Positions 17,801 through 26,662 of a stretch of 64,000 nucleotides of DNA are shown piece by piece. The notes beneath the pieces are model-generated. The model searched no databases and was not told the DNA's origin. It saw nothing but the letters and a program-made list of their open reading frames with translations. Both the position numbers and the translations under genes were made by a program. Positions within the stretch are counted from its first letter, which is position 1; each line of letters opens with the position of its first letter. The stretch comes from Subtercola boreus (GTDB lineage Bacteria; Actinomycetota; Actinomycetes; Actinomycetales; Microbacteriaceae): the NCBI RefSeq assembly GCF_006716115.1, contig NZ_VFOO01000001.1, positions 3,038,001-3,102,000 on the forward strand. The letters run 5' to 3'.

Positions 17801-18886
17801 GTCGCTGCTCCGGTAGGCGAGCTCCTCGTCGTTGTCGCTAGAACCGACCGCTGGATCGACGGAGACGGGGAAGACCCTGGCCGGGTCTTCCAACCACGCG
17901 GCATCCGGGCTGACGGTGACGAGTTGGTGGCCGTTCTCCTGCCGCAGGCCGAGTCGAACGGGCCCGGCCGCAGCGTCGCCCATCCCACCGGAACCGGAGG
18001 AGTCCCACATCGTCGGCGCCGGGATCGAGAAGGCCGGGGCGCCCGAGGCGTCGGAGAACGTGATGCCGCCGTCGGCATCCATCGCGCCCGTGAGACCGCG
18101 CGCATCCACCTCCCAGGTCCAGGTCGGGGTGTCGGCGGGCCGCTGGTTGAGCCGCAGGACCTCGTTCACTCCGGCCGGATGGACCTCGTAGAGGAGATCT
18201 GTGGACGGAAAGACGGCGCGGTACTCCAGATGGTTCTTCCTCGACGACCACGGGGCGAGATCCCGCTCCAGCACGGAGGCCGACGCGCCGCGGAGAGTGA
18301 ACCCGATCGTCTCGCCGCCTTTCGTCAGGCGGAGCAGATTGCGATCGTCGGCGTGTTCGGCGAATTCCGGATGGAGCGGATGGTCGTCGACCTTCGCACC
18401 GCCCTGCCCGAAGAACGACAGGGCGCCGGTGGTCTGCAGGTCGGTCTGGATCGGAACCCATGCGCCGCCGGCGTTCTGCACGTTGATCGGCGTCGACGAC
18501 ACCGCCGAGATCCTCGACCCGTTCGGGCCCTCGTACGAATCCGAGTACTCGTCGTGCGCGACCACGGCACTGCCGGCCGGGTCGAAGTCCTGCAGGTCGT
18601 CATCCGTCGGAACCGGCAGCGCTGCATCGCCCGAGGGACCTGCGGGCGGCACATCGGGTGAAGCCGTGTCAGGCGGAACATCGGCCGCAGAGACCGTGGG
18701 AGTCTCGGCGACCGGGAGTTCAGGAGACGCGGAGAGGTCGACGGGAGAGTCCGCCGCCGGCACGGCAAGCGTCGGCTCTGGATGCTCGACCGCCGTCGCA
18801 CGCACGGGCGAGCCCACCAACAGCACCGCCGCGAGCGAGACCGCGAACGAAACAGAGACAACAGAACGCGTCGACCGCACTCCCAC
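11840..18886 (-). CDS. Secreted RHS/YD-repeat protein with two PA14 domains and a variable C-terminal tip
   Basis: 2348 residues. A signal peptide (about 1-33, [15 protein letters not shown] then ATA) is followed by beta-rich/fn3-like modules, a PA14-like domain near 765-900 ([13 protein letters not shown]), YD/RHS repeats, a second PA14-like domain near 1340-1480, more YD repeats, and the RHS core end [17 protein letters not shown] near 2150. After DLSGN comes a 170-residue tip with hydrophobic helices ([33 protein letters not shown]) and no recognised nuclease or deaminase motif. In polymorphic toxins the RHS shell encloses such a tip; this one could be membrane-active or truncated. Start GTG 18886, with in-frame GTG 18880 also possible. 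Confidence 0.88.
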   Translation of the reverse strand: MGVRSTRSVVSVSFAVSLAAVLLVGSPVRATAVEHPEPTLAVPAADSPVDLSASPELPVAETPTVSAADVPPDTASPDVPPAGPSGDAALPVPTDDDLQDFDPAGSAVVAHDEYSDSYEGPNGSRISAVSSTPINVQNAGGAWVPIQTDLQTTGALSFFGQGGAKVDDHPLHPEFAEHADDRNLLRLTKGGETIGFTLRGASASVLERDLAPWSSRKNHLEYRAVFPSTDLLYEVHPAGVNEVLRLNQRPADTPTWTWEVDARGLTGAMDADGGITFSDASGAPAFSIPAPTMWDSSGSGGMGDAAAGPVRLGLRQENGHQLVTVSPDAAWLEDPARVFPVSVDPAVGSSDNDEELAYRSSDGRTVNLTNTNAGVWAGNSNGHGMWRTIVHYNYEQFFGKQVLGATIGVTGVYPGYSSDPHPINVSDITCTGFPCPGTGLGTIPADNVTGGQTNPADPRLQYKIADWIRGGSSGFRFMLGGDETPGQFTLKNVETRLLVQYLDYPSTGDSPSIASGSKNVGLTPTLKVDGSTSPDGLPLNHLFRLSTNPNPDLDIVYDSGWLGTTDSIVVPALRLRPNTTYYWKEHVYNGYFNVYPAYPVWPNSRIYSFTTNNPAVTLQSTASPVDRAVVSTTTPDFRVAPTTHPNGLAFTYDFRIATGTDAVTGAVLDSGWQTGTTFTPTDATSLQDGGTYSWSVLTKDSSGIYGPSWVSTFTVNKRLGAGGPSPSDSAGPVSVNLATGNLSMQVASPMVTTVGGPMGMSFSYNSQAPSNAGLNARYFNAQAPGATSPTYDIDHATSVMSRVDPSINFSWGVGSPAAGVDVDHFMAEWDGFVRSPDETATSYQFGWSRDDGVRARVGGSTVIDQWTTSAGSGWGTSSSLSRIPVALNVQYYENEGGASFHLLARKTGDTGAGFIVPASWFTRSVATLPSGWSSSTPIAGPSGYYSSARVAEGSVILTDAAGATHTYTKSATSAGTYTPPVGEAGILAIDASGQISLTDEAGTTYLFGADGKVREVTNPAEARKPAAPVVRFRSDTGAVDTISDRLSANSSGGYDRQVRFIYTTDTPATAGLDAADLSSSRVCKTNPATFTPAARQSVGPLLCRIVYPNHQVGSPDFTELEYDTNGYLARITNPGSARTSFAYDSAGRLASTRDVLQNDWLLADSSHTGGGQNRTDIAYDPDPARNRVVSVSLSSADGSSTTDKPTKRYTYSSAPVAAAPGVAAADGTTFVDLVDFSTGAALPNTTGTTGHAQTVTFDANARATSATSATGLRASTVWNERDQTLSVTSAQGLTSTTLYDRANRPSESYGPAATSCFAAGRYIPDAACLTTTAHTTTAYDEGLTSLNVAYYDNASFSGAPKAYSLGIPGSAGVGVISRTWGTTSPATGIPASAWAARLTGRISFPVAGDYTFSTVADDGTRLWIDNVQRIDDNVSSAAHRSPASTRVAVTAGQSLPIRLDYANQTGPGASLVLEWTPPGASAPVTIPAAQLTPDYGLATTTSSFDSAPPGIPGISGARVPGIQTSTDYGSSPWLGQVTATIVNPEGVKLTTTTGYETSADGYQRRTSRTLPAGSGSTTYSYYSPRGAFEELYPAAHYTGPVCGVALGTPQYGLLRKVTSPLSAGSTVPVSTWYLYDRMGRVVGTTDDDSGTWSCITYDARGRVVKTTVPAFGVGATLQPARTVTANFAVGGDPLRNSITDSGVSSTTTAGAVTSTVDFLGRTTSYTDVWNTVTTPSYNALGQVTRTVTVANGRTATSTEEYDYDAEGRAIRVTDNGKVVAAPAYGTSGVSLGQLVSVAYPSAAGGGGNGSALAGVGRNSVGATSSLSWTFPAGAAMTDAVIRSQSGRILRDSTTDGTAAAENSTYSYDTAGRLATAAIPGHDLTYGYAAAGGCGVSRAAGLNGNRTSSTDTAGGVTTTTDYCYDNTDRLTSSSVTNPVSGANPVSDGLAAGDLAYDAHGNITKLADQTLGYDSANRHMVTILASGTTITYSRDASGRVISRTTVVPGTGPGTGTSTVTYLYAGGGVPVMVVDGSGAPSRMLSLPGGVSVVIPPTYNQTWSYPNIHGDIIVTANQSGARSPQYRYDPFGQPLSATGAIGTATSDDATPDNLPGSADHAWVGANSKLYEHEGSVATVEMGARQYVPALGRFLGVDAVEGGNSNAYTYPTDTINGFDLSGNRGCVGSECNGLAIGRNGSVSGGAQKLSRAMITQRTWQARTPWSGHFDNDWYWRTVASIDNFAASIASFASLVPGPTSIPLAGVSLVLGGVATGVDTTRAASGVAGASWGIVSLDAIFLLPAVGDAFRLAKMRSISEASSSFTAIWGGQWSAAAAIFGLADRGSISATWQP

Positions 18887-18926
18887 ACCCCAACTGGCCG
18901 AAGCCCTCAGATCCTCCCCACCGAGG

Positions 18927-18932
18927 ACTATA
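18927..18932 (-). promoter_or_regulatory. Possible -10 box of the RHS operon
   Basis: TATAGT on the minus strand, 40 nt before the RHS start and within an A/T-rich stretch in the 79-bp gap behind the LssY-like gene. No good -35 was found. GGGGAGGA lies about 30 nt before the GTG, too far to serve it directly. Confidence 0.35.
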
Positions 18933-18965
18933 CTGAGGGAACGTCAGTTTAAGAAATGCGAGATG

Positions 18966-20474
18966 TCAGGAGGCGAGTTCCGCCCGACCCACGGTCAGCG
19001 CAGCATTGCGGCGCGCCTCGCGAGCTGCCAGACGTCGGATGCGGCGCTGGCGCGCGAACACCCGCGCGTCTGCGCTCGACAGCGAGAACAGCACGAGAAT
19101 GTCGAAGGAGAGGTTCACCAACCCGGTCGTGAGCGTGATCGCTGTGCCATTCGTGAAGTAGTCGATCGCCACGGTACCCGCACCCAGCAGGCTGATGCCG
19201 AGCACCAGGAAGCGGGCCCAGTTGAAGCCCGCGAACACGAGTTGGGCCAGCAGCAGGTAGACCAGGTACCCGAAGATCGCTGCACCGATGACCGCCCAGA
19301 GCACGGCGTTCGCCAGGTCATGGGAGTCGACATCCAGACCGACGGGGAGCTCGATGGTGACAGTGGCGATGTTCTCGGCCCAGGTCGTCAGCACCGCGAT
19401 GACGGAACCCACTCCGATCGCGCCGCGCACCACCATGAGCAGGTAGCTCACGTAGATCGAGATTGGCCGTTTGACGCGGTTCGACGACCCCGAGTCGCGG
19501 GCTGTCTGGATCACGTTCTGCCCGAGCAGCAGCGCATCGGCAGGCAGGAGAGCGGAGTCGACCACGGTGGCGCTCTGGAGACCGGCCGCCGAGGCAGGCA
19601 CCGCGCGGAGGTCGATGATCGGCAGATCGCCGTCTGTCGTGATCGCGTCACCACCGCCGTTCACTGCGTGGTAGCCGGTCGAGAAGTTGCGGATCACCTC
19701 GAAGACGCCCTGCGGGTTCGCCTGCTCCAGCGTGGTCACGATGTGGTCGCGCTCGATGTCCGTTTCGCGCTCGATCCGGTGTGTGACTTGCAGGGTGAAA
19801 AGTGAGAGACCGACATTGCGGTCGTAGGTGCCGGCGGCCATCCATTCGGCCGAATACCCGCCGGGCAGCAGCCACCCGGTCGGCGTCTTCCAGAACCTCA
19901 CATGGTGGCGCTTCGCGGGATTGCCGGCGACCTCCTGCTGGTAGGTGAAGTCCTGGATGTTGCCGAAGAGGTAGAGGGGGCTGACCGGCGCATCGGAGTA
20001 GCTGCGGCGGAAGATCGTCGACGTCACGATGCGGAGCGCACTGCGGAAGCCGACCTCGTCGGCCTTGTGCCATCCGGCGGCCAGCATCGCCGTGTGCAGC
20101 TGGGCCTCCGACCCGAACAGCGCGAGGTTCACCGGGTCGCCGAGCAGTCCCTCGTGCGTGCGGGCCCGCCCGATGAAGTAGTCGGGCACGTAGATCAGCG
20201 TCAGCATGCTGTGGATGCGCGGCAGCAGCAGGTACGCGAGCAGCAACCAGAAGACGAGGAGGAACCAGACGTACTCGAACCCGCGACTGAAGGTCTCAGA
20301 CAGAAGGAGATAGGCGAGCCAGGCCGCGGCCACCGCACCCAGGAAGAAGAAGACGTTGTCGAGAACGATCTCGAGCGACGCCCGGCGGCGCTCCGGCACG
20401 GGAAGACCGCGGGTGGAACGCGGCACGAACGGCACCGGCGAGGGCTCCGCCGGGGGCGTCTCGATCTGCGTCAT
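18966..20474 (-). CDS. LssY_C domain membrane protein
   Basis: 502 residues. Two membrane segments near 37-58 and 66-86 precede an LssY-C-terminal-like domain (about 100-235: GDPVNLALFGSEAQLHTAMLAAGWHKAD, YLFGN-QDFTYQQEV, HHVRFWKT), followed by further hydrophobic segments from about 325 to 480 and a basic tail. LssY_C proteins are envelope proteins of unclear role, sometimes fused to PAP2 phosphatases; no PAP2 motif is present here. ATG 20474 is leaderless. It lies upstream of, and on the same strand as, the RHS gene but probably is not part of that operon. Confidence 0.8.
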   Translation of the reverse strand: MTQIETPPAEPSPVPFVPRSTRGLPVPERRRASLEIVLDNVFFFLGAVAAAWLAYLLLSETFSRGFEYVWFLLVFWLLLAYLLLPRIHSMLTLIYVPDYFIGRARTHEGLLGDPVNLALFGSEAQLHTAMLAAGWHKADEVGFRSALRIVTSTIFRRSYSDAPVSPLYLFGNIQDFTYQQEVAGNPAKRHHVRFWKTPTGWLLPGGYSAEWMAAGTYDRNVGLSLFTLQVTHRIERETDIERDHIVTTLEQANPQGVFEVIRNFSTGYHAVNGGGDAITTDGDLPIIDLRAVPASAAGLQSATVVDSALLPADALLLGQNVIQTARDSGSSNRVKRPISIYVSYLLMVVRGAIGVGSVIAVLTTWAENIATVTIELPVGLDVDSHDLANAVLWAVIGAAIFGYLVYLLLAQLVFAGFNWARFLVLGISLLGAGTVAIDYFTNGTAITLTTGLVNLSFDILVLFSLSSADARVFARQRRIRRLAAREARRNAALTVGRAELAS

Positions 20475-20480
20475 GCCTCA

Positions 20481-20486
20481 ACCGTA
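20481..20486 (-). promoter_or_regulatory. -10 box giving a leaderless start at 20474
   Basis: TACGGT, TGAGGC, then ATG on the minus strand; 6-nt spacing. The TGAGGC spacer is identical to that at hemB. Confidence 0.5.
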
Positions 20487-20598
20487 GGGCACCGCCGGCG
20501 CCACGACCACGACTGGGAAGCAACTGAGTAAGTTTCACATTACGCTCGTTTGTGCTCTAGCATTCGGGGTGGGACAACCCACGACCAGAGAGAAGCCC

Positions 20599-22734
20599 AT
20601 GTCGAGCAGCACGACACGCTCGGTGACCCGTGATCACCGCAGCCGGGAGACGGGTGCCTACTCCGTGGGCGTGGCCGTCGTGCACTCGCGGGCGGCGCGG
20701 TCGACGCGGGAGGTGCGCGGTTCGCAGGGGGTGCGCGGGTCGCAGGGGGATGGCCCTGACGGCGACGACGATGGCGGGCGCGCTGGTGAGGACGCGCGCA
20801 CCGGTGACGGCGGGCGCACCGGAGACGGCGCTCGCAGGGGCGGCTGGTTCGCGCGGACGCCCGAGCGCCTGTTCGGTGGTGCCCAGCGGATGATCGGGCT
20901 CGACGTCGCGCGCGGGCTTGCCGTGCTCGGGCTGCTCTTCGGGGTGCTCGCAGGGATGCCCGGCGGGGCGCTGCCGTCGGAGGGCTCGGGGCTGGCCGGC
21001 GAATCGGGACTCGCAGCCGGACCAGGACTGGCGGGCGGAGTGGGACTGGCCGCGCTGGTGACCACGGCCCTTTTCGTCTTGGTCGGCGGGGTCTCGGTGT
21101 CGCGGATGCTCGTTTCGGCAGGCGACCCGGATGGCATCGTCTCCGATAGCATCGACCCGCATGGCGTCATCCCGGGGGCCGGCGGCAATAGCGCCGCTCT
21201 CCGGGTGGCGATGCGCGCCGGAGTGATCTTCGCGCTCGGTGCTGTCGCGGGAGCAGTCGGCACGGGCGTCGGGTCGGTCGTCGAACCTGCTGTGCTGCTC
21301 CAGCTTCTCGGAGCACTGGCCTTCCTGGCGCTGCTGGTCCGGCGCTGGCACGCGCGAGGCCTGTTCGTGCTCTCCGGGGTGTGCCTGGTTCTGCTTCCGG
21401 CCGCGAACGGCCTCCTGCTGCTCTGGGCAACCGGCGCCGGTGCGGGTGAGACAGCTGGCTCCGGAGGAGCGCAGGGCGATGCGGCGCCAGGGCTCACGAA
21501 CGGCAGCGGAGCGGTCGCCCCGCTCCACGATCTCATCACCCTTCTGGCAACAGGTGCCTTCCCGTTGTTGACCTGGTGCGCACCGTTCCTGGCCGGGCTG
21601 GCGATCGGCAGGTTGCCCCGGGGTCGCCTCTGGCGGCTCTTCACCCTTCTGGCTGTGGGAGGAGGCCTGTTCGCCGTGGCCGTGGGTGGTTCGTTTCTCG
21701 CCGATGGTGCCCTGCGAACCGAAAGTCGGAGCCAGGTGCTGATCGGCTTCCTCCTCTCGACGACACCGGCGTCGACTGACGCGGTCGGGACGACGGGCGT
21801 TGCGGGCGCGCTCGAGGTGCTCGGTGCGACAGCGGTGGCGCTGACCCTCCTGGCGCTCTGCCTCCTGGCGTCACGGGCTCTCCGCTGGGTGGTGTTCCCC
21901 GTCGCGGCGCTCGGCTCGCTCGCGCTGACGGCGTCGACCGCGCTCTTCACGATCATCCTGCTCGCACCAGCGGCGGCGGGTGAAGCGTGGTCCGCCCTGT
22001 CCACCCGGGCTGTTGGAGTCTCGCCGGGACTCGGCCTGACCCTTGCCGCTGCGGTGGTGCTGGTCGCCTCCGCCCTTCTCGCTGCGCTCTGGCGGGCGTT
22101 ACTCGGTCAGGGGCCGGTGGAGCGGCTGGTTTCGGCCGTGGGATCGCTCGCTGCAGCCGGCAGCGGCATACCCGCGGATGACGGCGTGGGCGCACTCCCG
22201 CCCCTGCGCCGATCGTCCTTCAGTGCGGCGGACGAGCAGACCCCACTTCCGCCGAACGATCATCCGGTCGACGCACGAACAGAGCGTCCACAGCCTCGAC
22301 CCCCGATGACCCCCGACCGCCAGACTCAGAATCAGGCCGAGCAACCCCCGTTGGAGACTGCGACCGCACCGCGGGCTCGCTTCTCGCTGAACCGGACAGC
22401 CGCCGATGCCCAGCCCGTGCCGCAGGCCGGGCGCCAGATCCAGCCCGAAGCACAGCCACGGGTTCAGCGCCGGGTTCAGCCTCGGATTGAGAGGCCGGAA
22501 CTCGTCGAGCCGACCGACACGAACGGAACCCCCGGTCGCGGCCGACGGGCTCCGAAGCAGAAGACGAGGCGACCGGAACGGGAGCCCCGGCCGAAGCGCT
22601 TCCGCAACAGTCGCGAGCCCGAACCCGCCCTCACCCCCGACCATCGCCCGGAGACTCCCCGCTCGGACACTTCCGGTGCCCCACCCGGTCCCCGCTGGAG
22701 CCCCGGCCAGTCGCTCGGCCGGCTCCCCTACTGA
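20599..22734 (+). CDS. YeiB/DUF418-like multispanning membrane protein with disordered tail
   Basis: 711 residues. A Gly/Asp/Arg-rich N-terminus leads to RMIGLDVARGLAVLGLLFGV near 96-115, the typical opening of DUF418/YeiB and related acyltransferase-like membrane proteins, then about ten hydrophobic segments up to residue 520. The last 190 residues are Pro/Arg/Gln-rich and probably disordered and cytoplasmic. ATG 20599 follows AGAGAGAAG; GTG 20569, 5 nt after a TAGCAT box, is an alternative leaderless start. The giant TPR gene follows 75 bp later, so the two may be co-expressed. Substrate unknown. Confidence 0.75.
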   Translation: MSSSTTRSVTRDHRSRETGAYSVGVAVVHSRAARSTREVRGSQGVRGSQGDGPDGDDDGGRAGEDARTGDGGRTGDGARRGGWFARTPERLFGGAQRMIGLDVARGLAVLGLLFGVLAGMPGGALPSEGSGLAGESGLAAGPGLAGGVGLAALVTTALFVLVGGVSVSRMLVSAGDPDGIVSDSIDPHGVIPGAGGNSAALRVAMRAGVIFALGAVAGAVGTGVGSVVEPAVLLQLLGALAFLALLVRRWHARGLFVLSGVCLVLLPAANGLLLLWATGAGAGETAGSGGAQGDAAPGLTNGSGAVAPLHDLITLLATGAFPLLTWCAPFLAGLAIGRLPRGRLWRLFTLLAVGGGLFAVAVGGSFLADGALRTESRSQVLIGFLLSTTPASTDAVGTTGVAGALEVLGATAVALTLLALCLLASRALRWVVFPVAALGSLALTASTALFTIILLAPAAAGEAWSALSTRAVGVSPGLGLTLAAAVVLVASALLAALWRALLGQGPVERLVSAVGSLAAAGSGIPADDGVGALPPLRRSSFSAADEQTPLPPNDHPVDARTERPQPRPPMTPDRQTQNQAEQPPLETATAPRARFSLNRTAADAQPVPQAGRQIQPEAQPRVQRRVQPRIERPELVEPTDTNGTPGRGRRAPKQKTRRPEREPRPKRFRNSREPEPALTPDHRPETPRSDTSGAPPGPRWSPGQSLGRLPY

Positions 22735-22809
22735 CCCCCCGACCCGCTCGTCGGCGAGACCCTGTCCGCGACGATCCAGAGTAAGAGAGCCGGGTGAGAG
22801 ACCTCCTCC

Positions 22810-25800
22810 ATGCAGTACGAAAAGCATGCCGAGCGCCTTCTCCGCGAGAGTGACCGTCTGCCCGCGGGCACGCTCCGACGCGAGCTGCTCGATGAAGCGG
22901 TGCGCGTTGCCCGCCTCTCGGGTGACGAACGGTTGCACTACAGCGCGCGCCTCCGGGTGGTGGTGGCCTCCGCGCAGTCGGGCGACACCAGCGAACTGCT
23001 CGACACCATCGAATGGTGCCTCGACACGCACCTCGAAGACCCAGAGAGATTCCCCGCCGCACCGCAGAGTTTCGGGGGTGACGTCGACCTCGCCGAGCAG
23101 TTCGCGGCCGTGCCACCGGCGCTCGCCCGGAGCCCGCGCCATTCTCTCGAGCTGGTGGACCAGGCCCTTGCCGAGCTCAGGCAGTTGCTCGACGAACGCT
23201 CGGGCCGGGCAATCGAGACCCGGGCCATCGAGGCCGGGGAGATCGAGGCCCGGGCGATCGAGTCCGGGGACTGCCAACGTGAGGCGGACATCCTCCTCGC
23301 GGCAGCACGCTCGGAGACATTCGAGGCCTGCGGACGAGCGAGGGAGGCGAGCGAACAACGCGCACGGGTGCTGCGCCTGGTCGAGGAGTCCGACACGGGG
23401 TCCGCCGGGCATCCACTGCTCCAGAACCGTGGCGCCTTCACTCCCGCCCGCCGGATCGCCGAGTCGCTGGCACCACTTCTCGACGGGGGGCAGCTCTCCG
23501 ACGCCTACCTCGAGCACCTCCGCGGCTACGAACTGATCCGGGAGGATTCCGGCCAGCTCTCGGTGCTCGCGCTTCATCTCAGATTTCTCCTCGAGAGCGG
23601 CAGCATCGAACGCGCGCTGCTGCTGGTGGAGCGACATCTCGACACGATCGCCTGGGATCCGCTCGACGAGTCGGGCCAGTTCGATGTGCTGATCGCGATC
23701 GGCGAACTGCTCGACGTGGTCTGCGAGACGGCGACGGTGCCCGCTGCGGGGGGCGGTGTCCGCGCGCTGGGGCCGGGGCTTCGGATGCTCGCAGCCGAGC
23801 ATCCGGCGCTGCAGGCGGTTCTCGGTGAGCTCGCCGCGCCCGTCACGGCCGAGGCGTTGGCGGACGCCTGCTGGGCCGCAGCCGGGCGGCTTGCCGCCGC
23901 CTTCGACCGGCGGAACGGGAACACCTCCTTCGATGACCGGCTGGCGCGCGCCGAAGCCCGGAGCGACGCGCGGTGCGAGGCGTTGGCCAGCCACGCATCA
24001 CACCGTTCGGCGCCGGTTCCCGCCCCAGCGTCCGGGCGTGCGCCGGCCTCTGGGACGACGCTGGCGCACGCGGCCGAGAATTCGACGGCCGGCCGCACGT
24101 CTGCACTCGATCTTGCGTTGACTCCGTGGTTCGGTGAGGCGCAGGCCGCGCTCACGAGCGCCGACTGGCTGCGGGCAGCGAGGGAACGGGCGAGCGTCGA
24201 GGATCGGGGCGGGGCAGAGGAGGCCCTCCGGCGCGCACACGAAGAGCTGGACCGGGAGGATGCTGAGCGCGGCCGGGTGATGCAGTCCAGCTCGCGGAGT
24301 CTCGCGCGACCGAGGGCGCGGGCCCAGGCGCAGCCGCCGCCGCAGCCGCAAGCGCAGGCGCAGCCGCAGCCGCAAGCGCGGGCCCGGGCCCGGGCCCGGG
24401 TGCAGGATCAGACGCACGCGCTGCCGGAGCCGGAAACATCGGCGGCGACCGCTCGGACGGGGCCCCTCGAGCATGCTGACGCGCGGTGGGGAACGCAGCC
24501 TTCGCGATTCGACGACCTCCTCTCGGGTGCGACATCCGCCGGCAACAGCAGCAACAACAACGCACCTCATCCGCTGACTCGCCCACCCGGCAACCCGCCC
24601 GCCGCAGGAGCGACTCACCCGGCCCGCCTGCCCGGCAACCCCACCACGGACGCACGGCTGGCCCTGTGGGACCTCGGGATCCGGATCGCCGTCGAGGCCG
24701 ACGACCTCACGGGTGCCGAACGACTCGCTGCCTGCCGCATCGACCTGCTCGAAACCGGCGGCAGGCAGGACCAGGCCGACGCCGAGCGCGAGCTCGGACT
24801 TCTGCTGTTCGGCGTCGCCCCCCAACGCCGGGAGGGAGACCTCGAACGCGCGCTCGACATCGTGCGCGACGACGGCTACGGCGCGGACGTGGAGCTGGGC
24901 ATCCTGAATGCCCTCGGCGAACTGCGCCTCCGACGGCGGCAACCTTCCGAGGCCATAGGGTACCTGCTGTCGTCGGTCGGGCTGTGCGGGCATGATCCCG
25001 ACAGCGTCGCGGTGCAACGACCGCTGGCGCTGCTCGCGCACGCGCAGGTCGAGGCCGGCCAGGCCATCTGGGCGCGGGCGACGCTCGACCGTCTGCTGCG
25101 GCACGACCTCGACCGGGCGCTCCGCGCGAACGCGCTGTTGATGCGGGCGCGCGTGCTGCAGCAGGCCGCGGACTTTCGCGCGGCCGTCGAGGATGCCGAC
25201 CGCGCGCTCTCGCTGTACCTCGAACTGCGCTACAGCAAAGGGATCATCGACGCCTGCGTGGCGCTTGCTTCGCTGCTCGAGGCGCTGGGGATCCGGGCCG
25301 GGGTGGCCGAGGCGTGGCGGATGGCGGTCGCCGAGGCGGTACGCGGATCTGCGCCGACTGGGGCCGGGGGAAACGCCGAGGGGCAGGGAGGCCAGCACCC
25401 GGAACTGCCTGCCCTGCGGTTCCGGCTCGCCCGGGCTCTCGTCGCTGCCGATCGGGGCGAGGAGGCTGTGGCGGAGCTGACGCGTATGTACCGGTCGCTG
25501 GCCGACGCGGGCGGAATGGGCACGCCAGCCGGCCCGGCACATACCGACGAACAGCCCGACCGAGCCGAGGTGCTGTTCTGGCTCGGGCACGCCCAGCGGC
25601 TCTCCGACGACGACGCCGCCGCCTACGCCACCTGGAGCCTGGCGCTGCGGCTCACCTCCGCTGCCCGGGATGCCCGGCGGGCCGTTCGCACAGGGCTCGC
25701 GCTCGGCAGGCTCCTGCTCGACGACGACGACACCGACAGCCTTGACGTGCTGGCGCATGCGCTGGATCAGGCGCGCCTCGTTCTGGATGACCCGGGCCCG

Positions 25801-26250
25801 GAGATCGACACGCTGCACCTGCTCGGGGTCGCCCAGTGCGCGTTCGGCGATACCGCCGGACTCGCGACGCTGGACCGGTCTCTCGATCTGGCCTCGGCAA
25901 CGGCTTTCGACATCGATGGGATCCTCGCTGACATCACCGAATCGCGCGCCCGGGCCTACGACGACCTCGGTCTCGATACGGAGGCGCTGGCCAGCGCGGC
26001 GCGCGCGGCGTGGCTCTACGAGCGGCTCTCAGACCGGGCATCCGCCGGCCGCGCCCACCTGTTCACCGCGCGGCTGCTCGTCACGCTCGGACGACACGAG
26101 GAGGCGTTGCCGCTTTACCGCCGGTGCCTCGACCTGCTGCCGGCCGATACACCCGTCGTGGAACTGGCCGCCCAGGAGTGGCAGTCGGTGCATGCAGGGC
26201 TGGCCGCGATCGCCGCCGGAAAGAGACCGACGCCCGCGGTCTCGGTCTGA
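22810..26250 (+). CDS. Giant TPR-repeat protein of unknown function
   Basis: 1146 residues, mostly alpha-helical Leu/Ala/Arg-rich repeats of TPR/SEL1 type, best seen from about 600 to the end (DDLTGAERLAACRIDLLETG, ADFRAAVEDADRALSLYLELRY, GRHEEALPLYRRCLDLLP). A low-complexity Gln/Pro/Ala/Arg stretch near 500-535 and a short internal repeat (RAIE-RAIEAGEIEARAIESG, near 137-155) separate N- and C-terminal helical halves. There is no signal peptide, ATPase or DNA-binding motif. It is probably a cytoplasmic scaffold. It may be coupled in expression with the preceding membrane protein; both are otherwise isolated. Confidence 0.8.
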   Translation: MQYEKHAERLLRESDRLPAGTLRRELLDEAVRVARLSGDERLHYSARLRVVVASAQSGDTSELLDTIEWCLDTHLEDPERFPAAPQSFGGDVDLAEQFAAVPPALARSPRHSLELVDQALAELRQLLDERSGRAIETRAIEAGEIEARAIESGDCQREADILLAAARSETFEACGRAREASEQRARVLRLVEESDTGSAGHPLLQNRGAFTPARRIAESLAPLLDGGQLSDAYLEHLRGYELIREDSGQLSVLALHLRFLLESGSIERALLLVERHLDTIAWDPLDESGQFDVLIAIGELLDVVCETATVPAAGGGVRALGPGLRMLAAEHPALQAVLGELAAPVTAEALADACWAAAGRLAAAFDRRNGNTSFDDRLARAEARSDARCEALASHASHRSAPVPAPASGRAPASGTTLAHAAENSTAGRTSALDLALTPWFGEAQAALTSADWLRAARERASVEDRGGAEEALRRAHEELDREDAERGRVMQSSSRSLARPRARAQAQPPPQPQAQAQPQPQARARARARVQDQTHALPEPETSAATARTGPLEHADARWGTQPSRFDDLLSGATSAGNSSNNNAPHPLTRPPGNPPAAGATHPARLPGNPTTDARLALWDLGIRIAVEADDLTGAERLAACRIDLLETGGRQDQADAERELGLLLFGVAPQRREGDLERALDIVRDDGYGADVELGILNALGELRLRRRQPSEAIGYLLSSVGLCGHDPDSVAVQRPLALLAHAQVEAGQAIWARATLDRLLRHDLDRALRANALLMRARVLQQAADFRAAVEDADRALSLYLELRYSKGIIDACVALASLLEALGIRAGVAEAWRMAVAEAVRGSAPTGAGGNAEGQGGQHPELPALRFRLARALVAADRGEEAVAELTRMYRSLADAGGMGTPAGPAHTDEQPDRAEVLFWLGHAQRLSDDDAAAYATWSLALRLTSAARDARRAVRTGLALGRLLLDDDDTDSLDVLAHALDQARLVLDDPGPEIDTLHLLGVAQCAFGDTAGLATLDRSLDLASATAFDIDGILADITESRARAYDDLGLDTEALASAARAAWLYERLSDRASAGRAHLFTARLLVTLGRHEEALPLYRRCLDLLPADTPVVELAAQEWQSVHAGLAAIAAGKRPTPAVSV

Positions 26251-26271
26251 CCTGCGGGGTGCCCGGAACGC

Positions 26272-26658
26272 CTAGTCGGCCGCGATCTCGGTGGCGTGCG
26301 CTGCCTCGACCGGCGGAAGCCGCAGGGCGCGCAACAGTGTGAGCGAGTGCCTCGTCGTCACGATCACGCGCGAGAACTCCGCACCGTCGAGATCGATCAC
26401 GACAGAAGTGCGTGTGCCCTTGATCAGCAGGAAGTCCTTGCCGTCGTGAAACTTCCACGAACCGACGGCGAGCGTCAACGGGATCGCCGTGCCGGGAGCG
26501 CGGATGCCGCGCACCCAGATCCACGGATCCTCGGTCAGCACAGCCGAACGGATGCTGTCGAGCGGCACCTCGATGTCGCTCCGCCGCAGCGACATCAGCT
26601 TTTCGGCTCGCGTCAACCGGATCTCGAGACGATCGGGGTGAACGAACAGAACAGCCAT
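26272..26658 (-). CDS. Small unrecognised protein (128 residues)
   Basis: Starts MAVLFVHPDRLEIRLTRAEK and contains LRRSDIEVPLDSIRSAVLTEDPWIWVRGIRAPGTAIP and a hydrophobic beta-like region FHDGKDFLLIKGTRTSVVIDLDG. Its alternating hydrophobic pattern resembles PH-like or DUF-type beta-barrel proteins. The start ATG 26658 is preceded at 6-nt spacing by CAGACT, a weak form of the leaderless -10 pattern. It sits 4 bp after the hemL stop on the same strand. No function is assigned. Confidence 0.65.
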   Translation of the reverse strand: MAVLFVHPDRLEIRLTRAEKLMSLRRSDIEVPLDSIRSAVLTEDPWIWVRGIRAPGTAIPLTLAVGSWKFHDGKDFLLIKGTRTSVVIDLDGAEFSRVIVTTRHSLTLLRALRLPPVEAAHATEIAAD

Positions 26659-26662
26659 GCGA

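Noticed and set aside
17129-18661. A 510-codon plus-strand open frame opposite the RHS gene
   Set aside because: Antisense frame of a high-GC gene; its Arg/Val/Gly-rich product has no domain, and the minus strand holds a complete RHS protein.
22099-23994. Minus-strand 631-codon open frame opposite the membrane and TPR genes
   Set aside because: Antisense shadow of high-GC coding DNA; it spans the boundary of two real plus-strand genes and has no recognisable domain.
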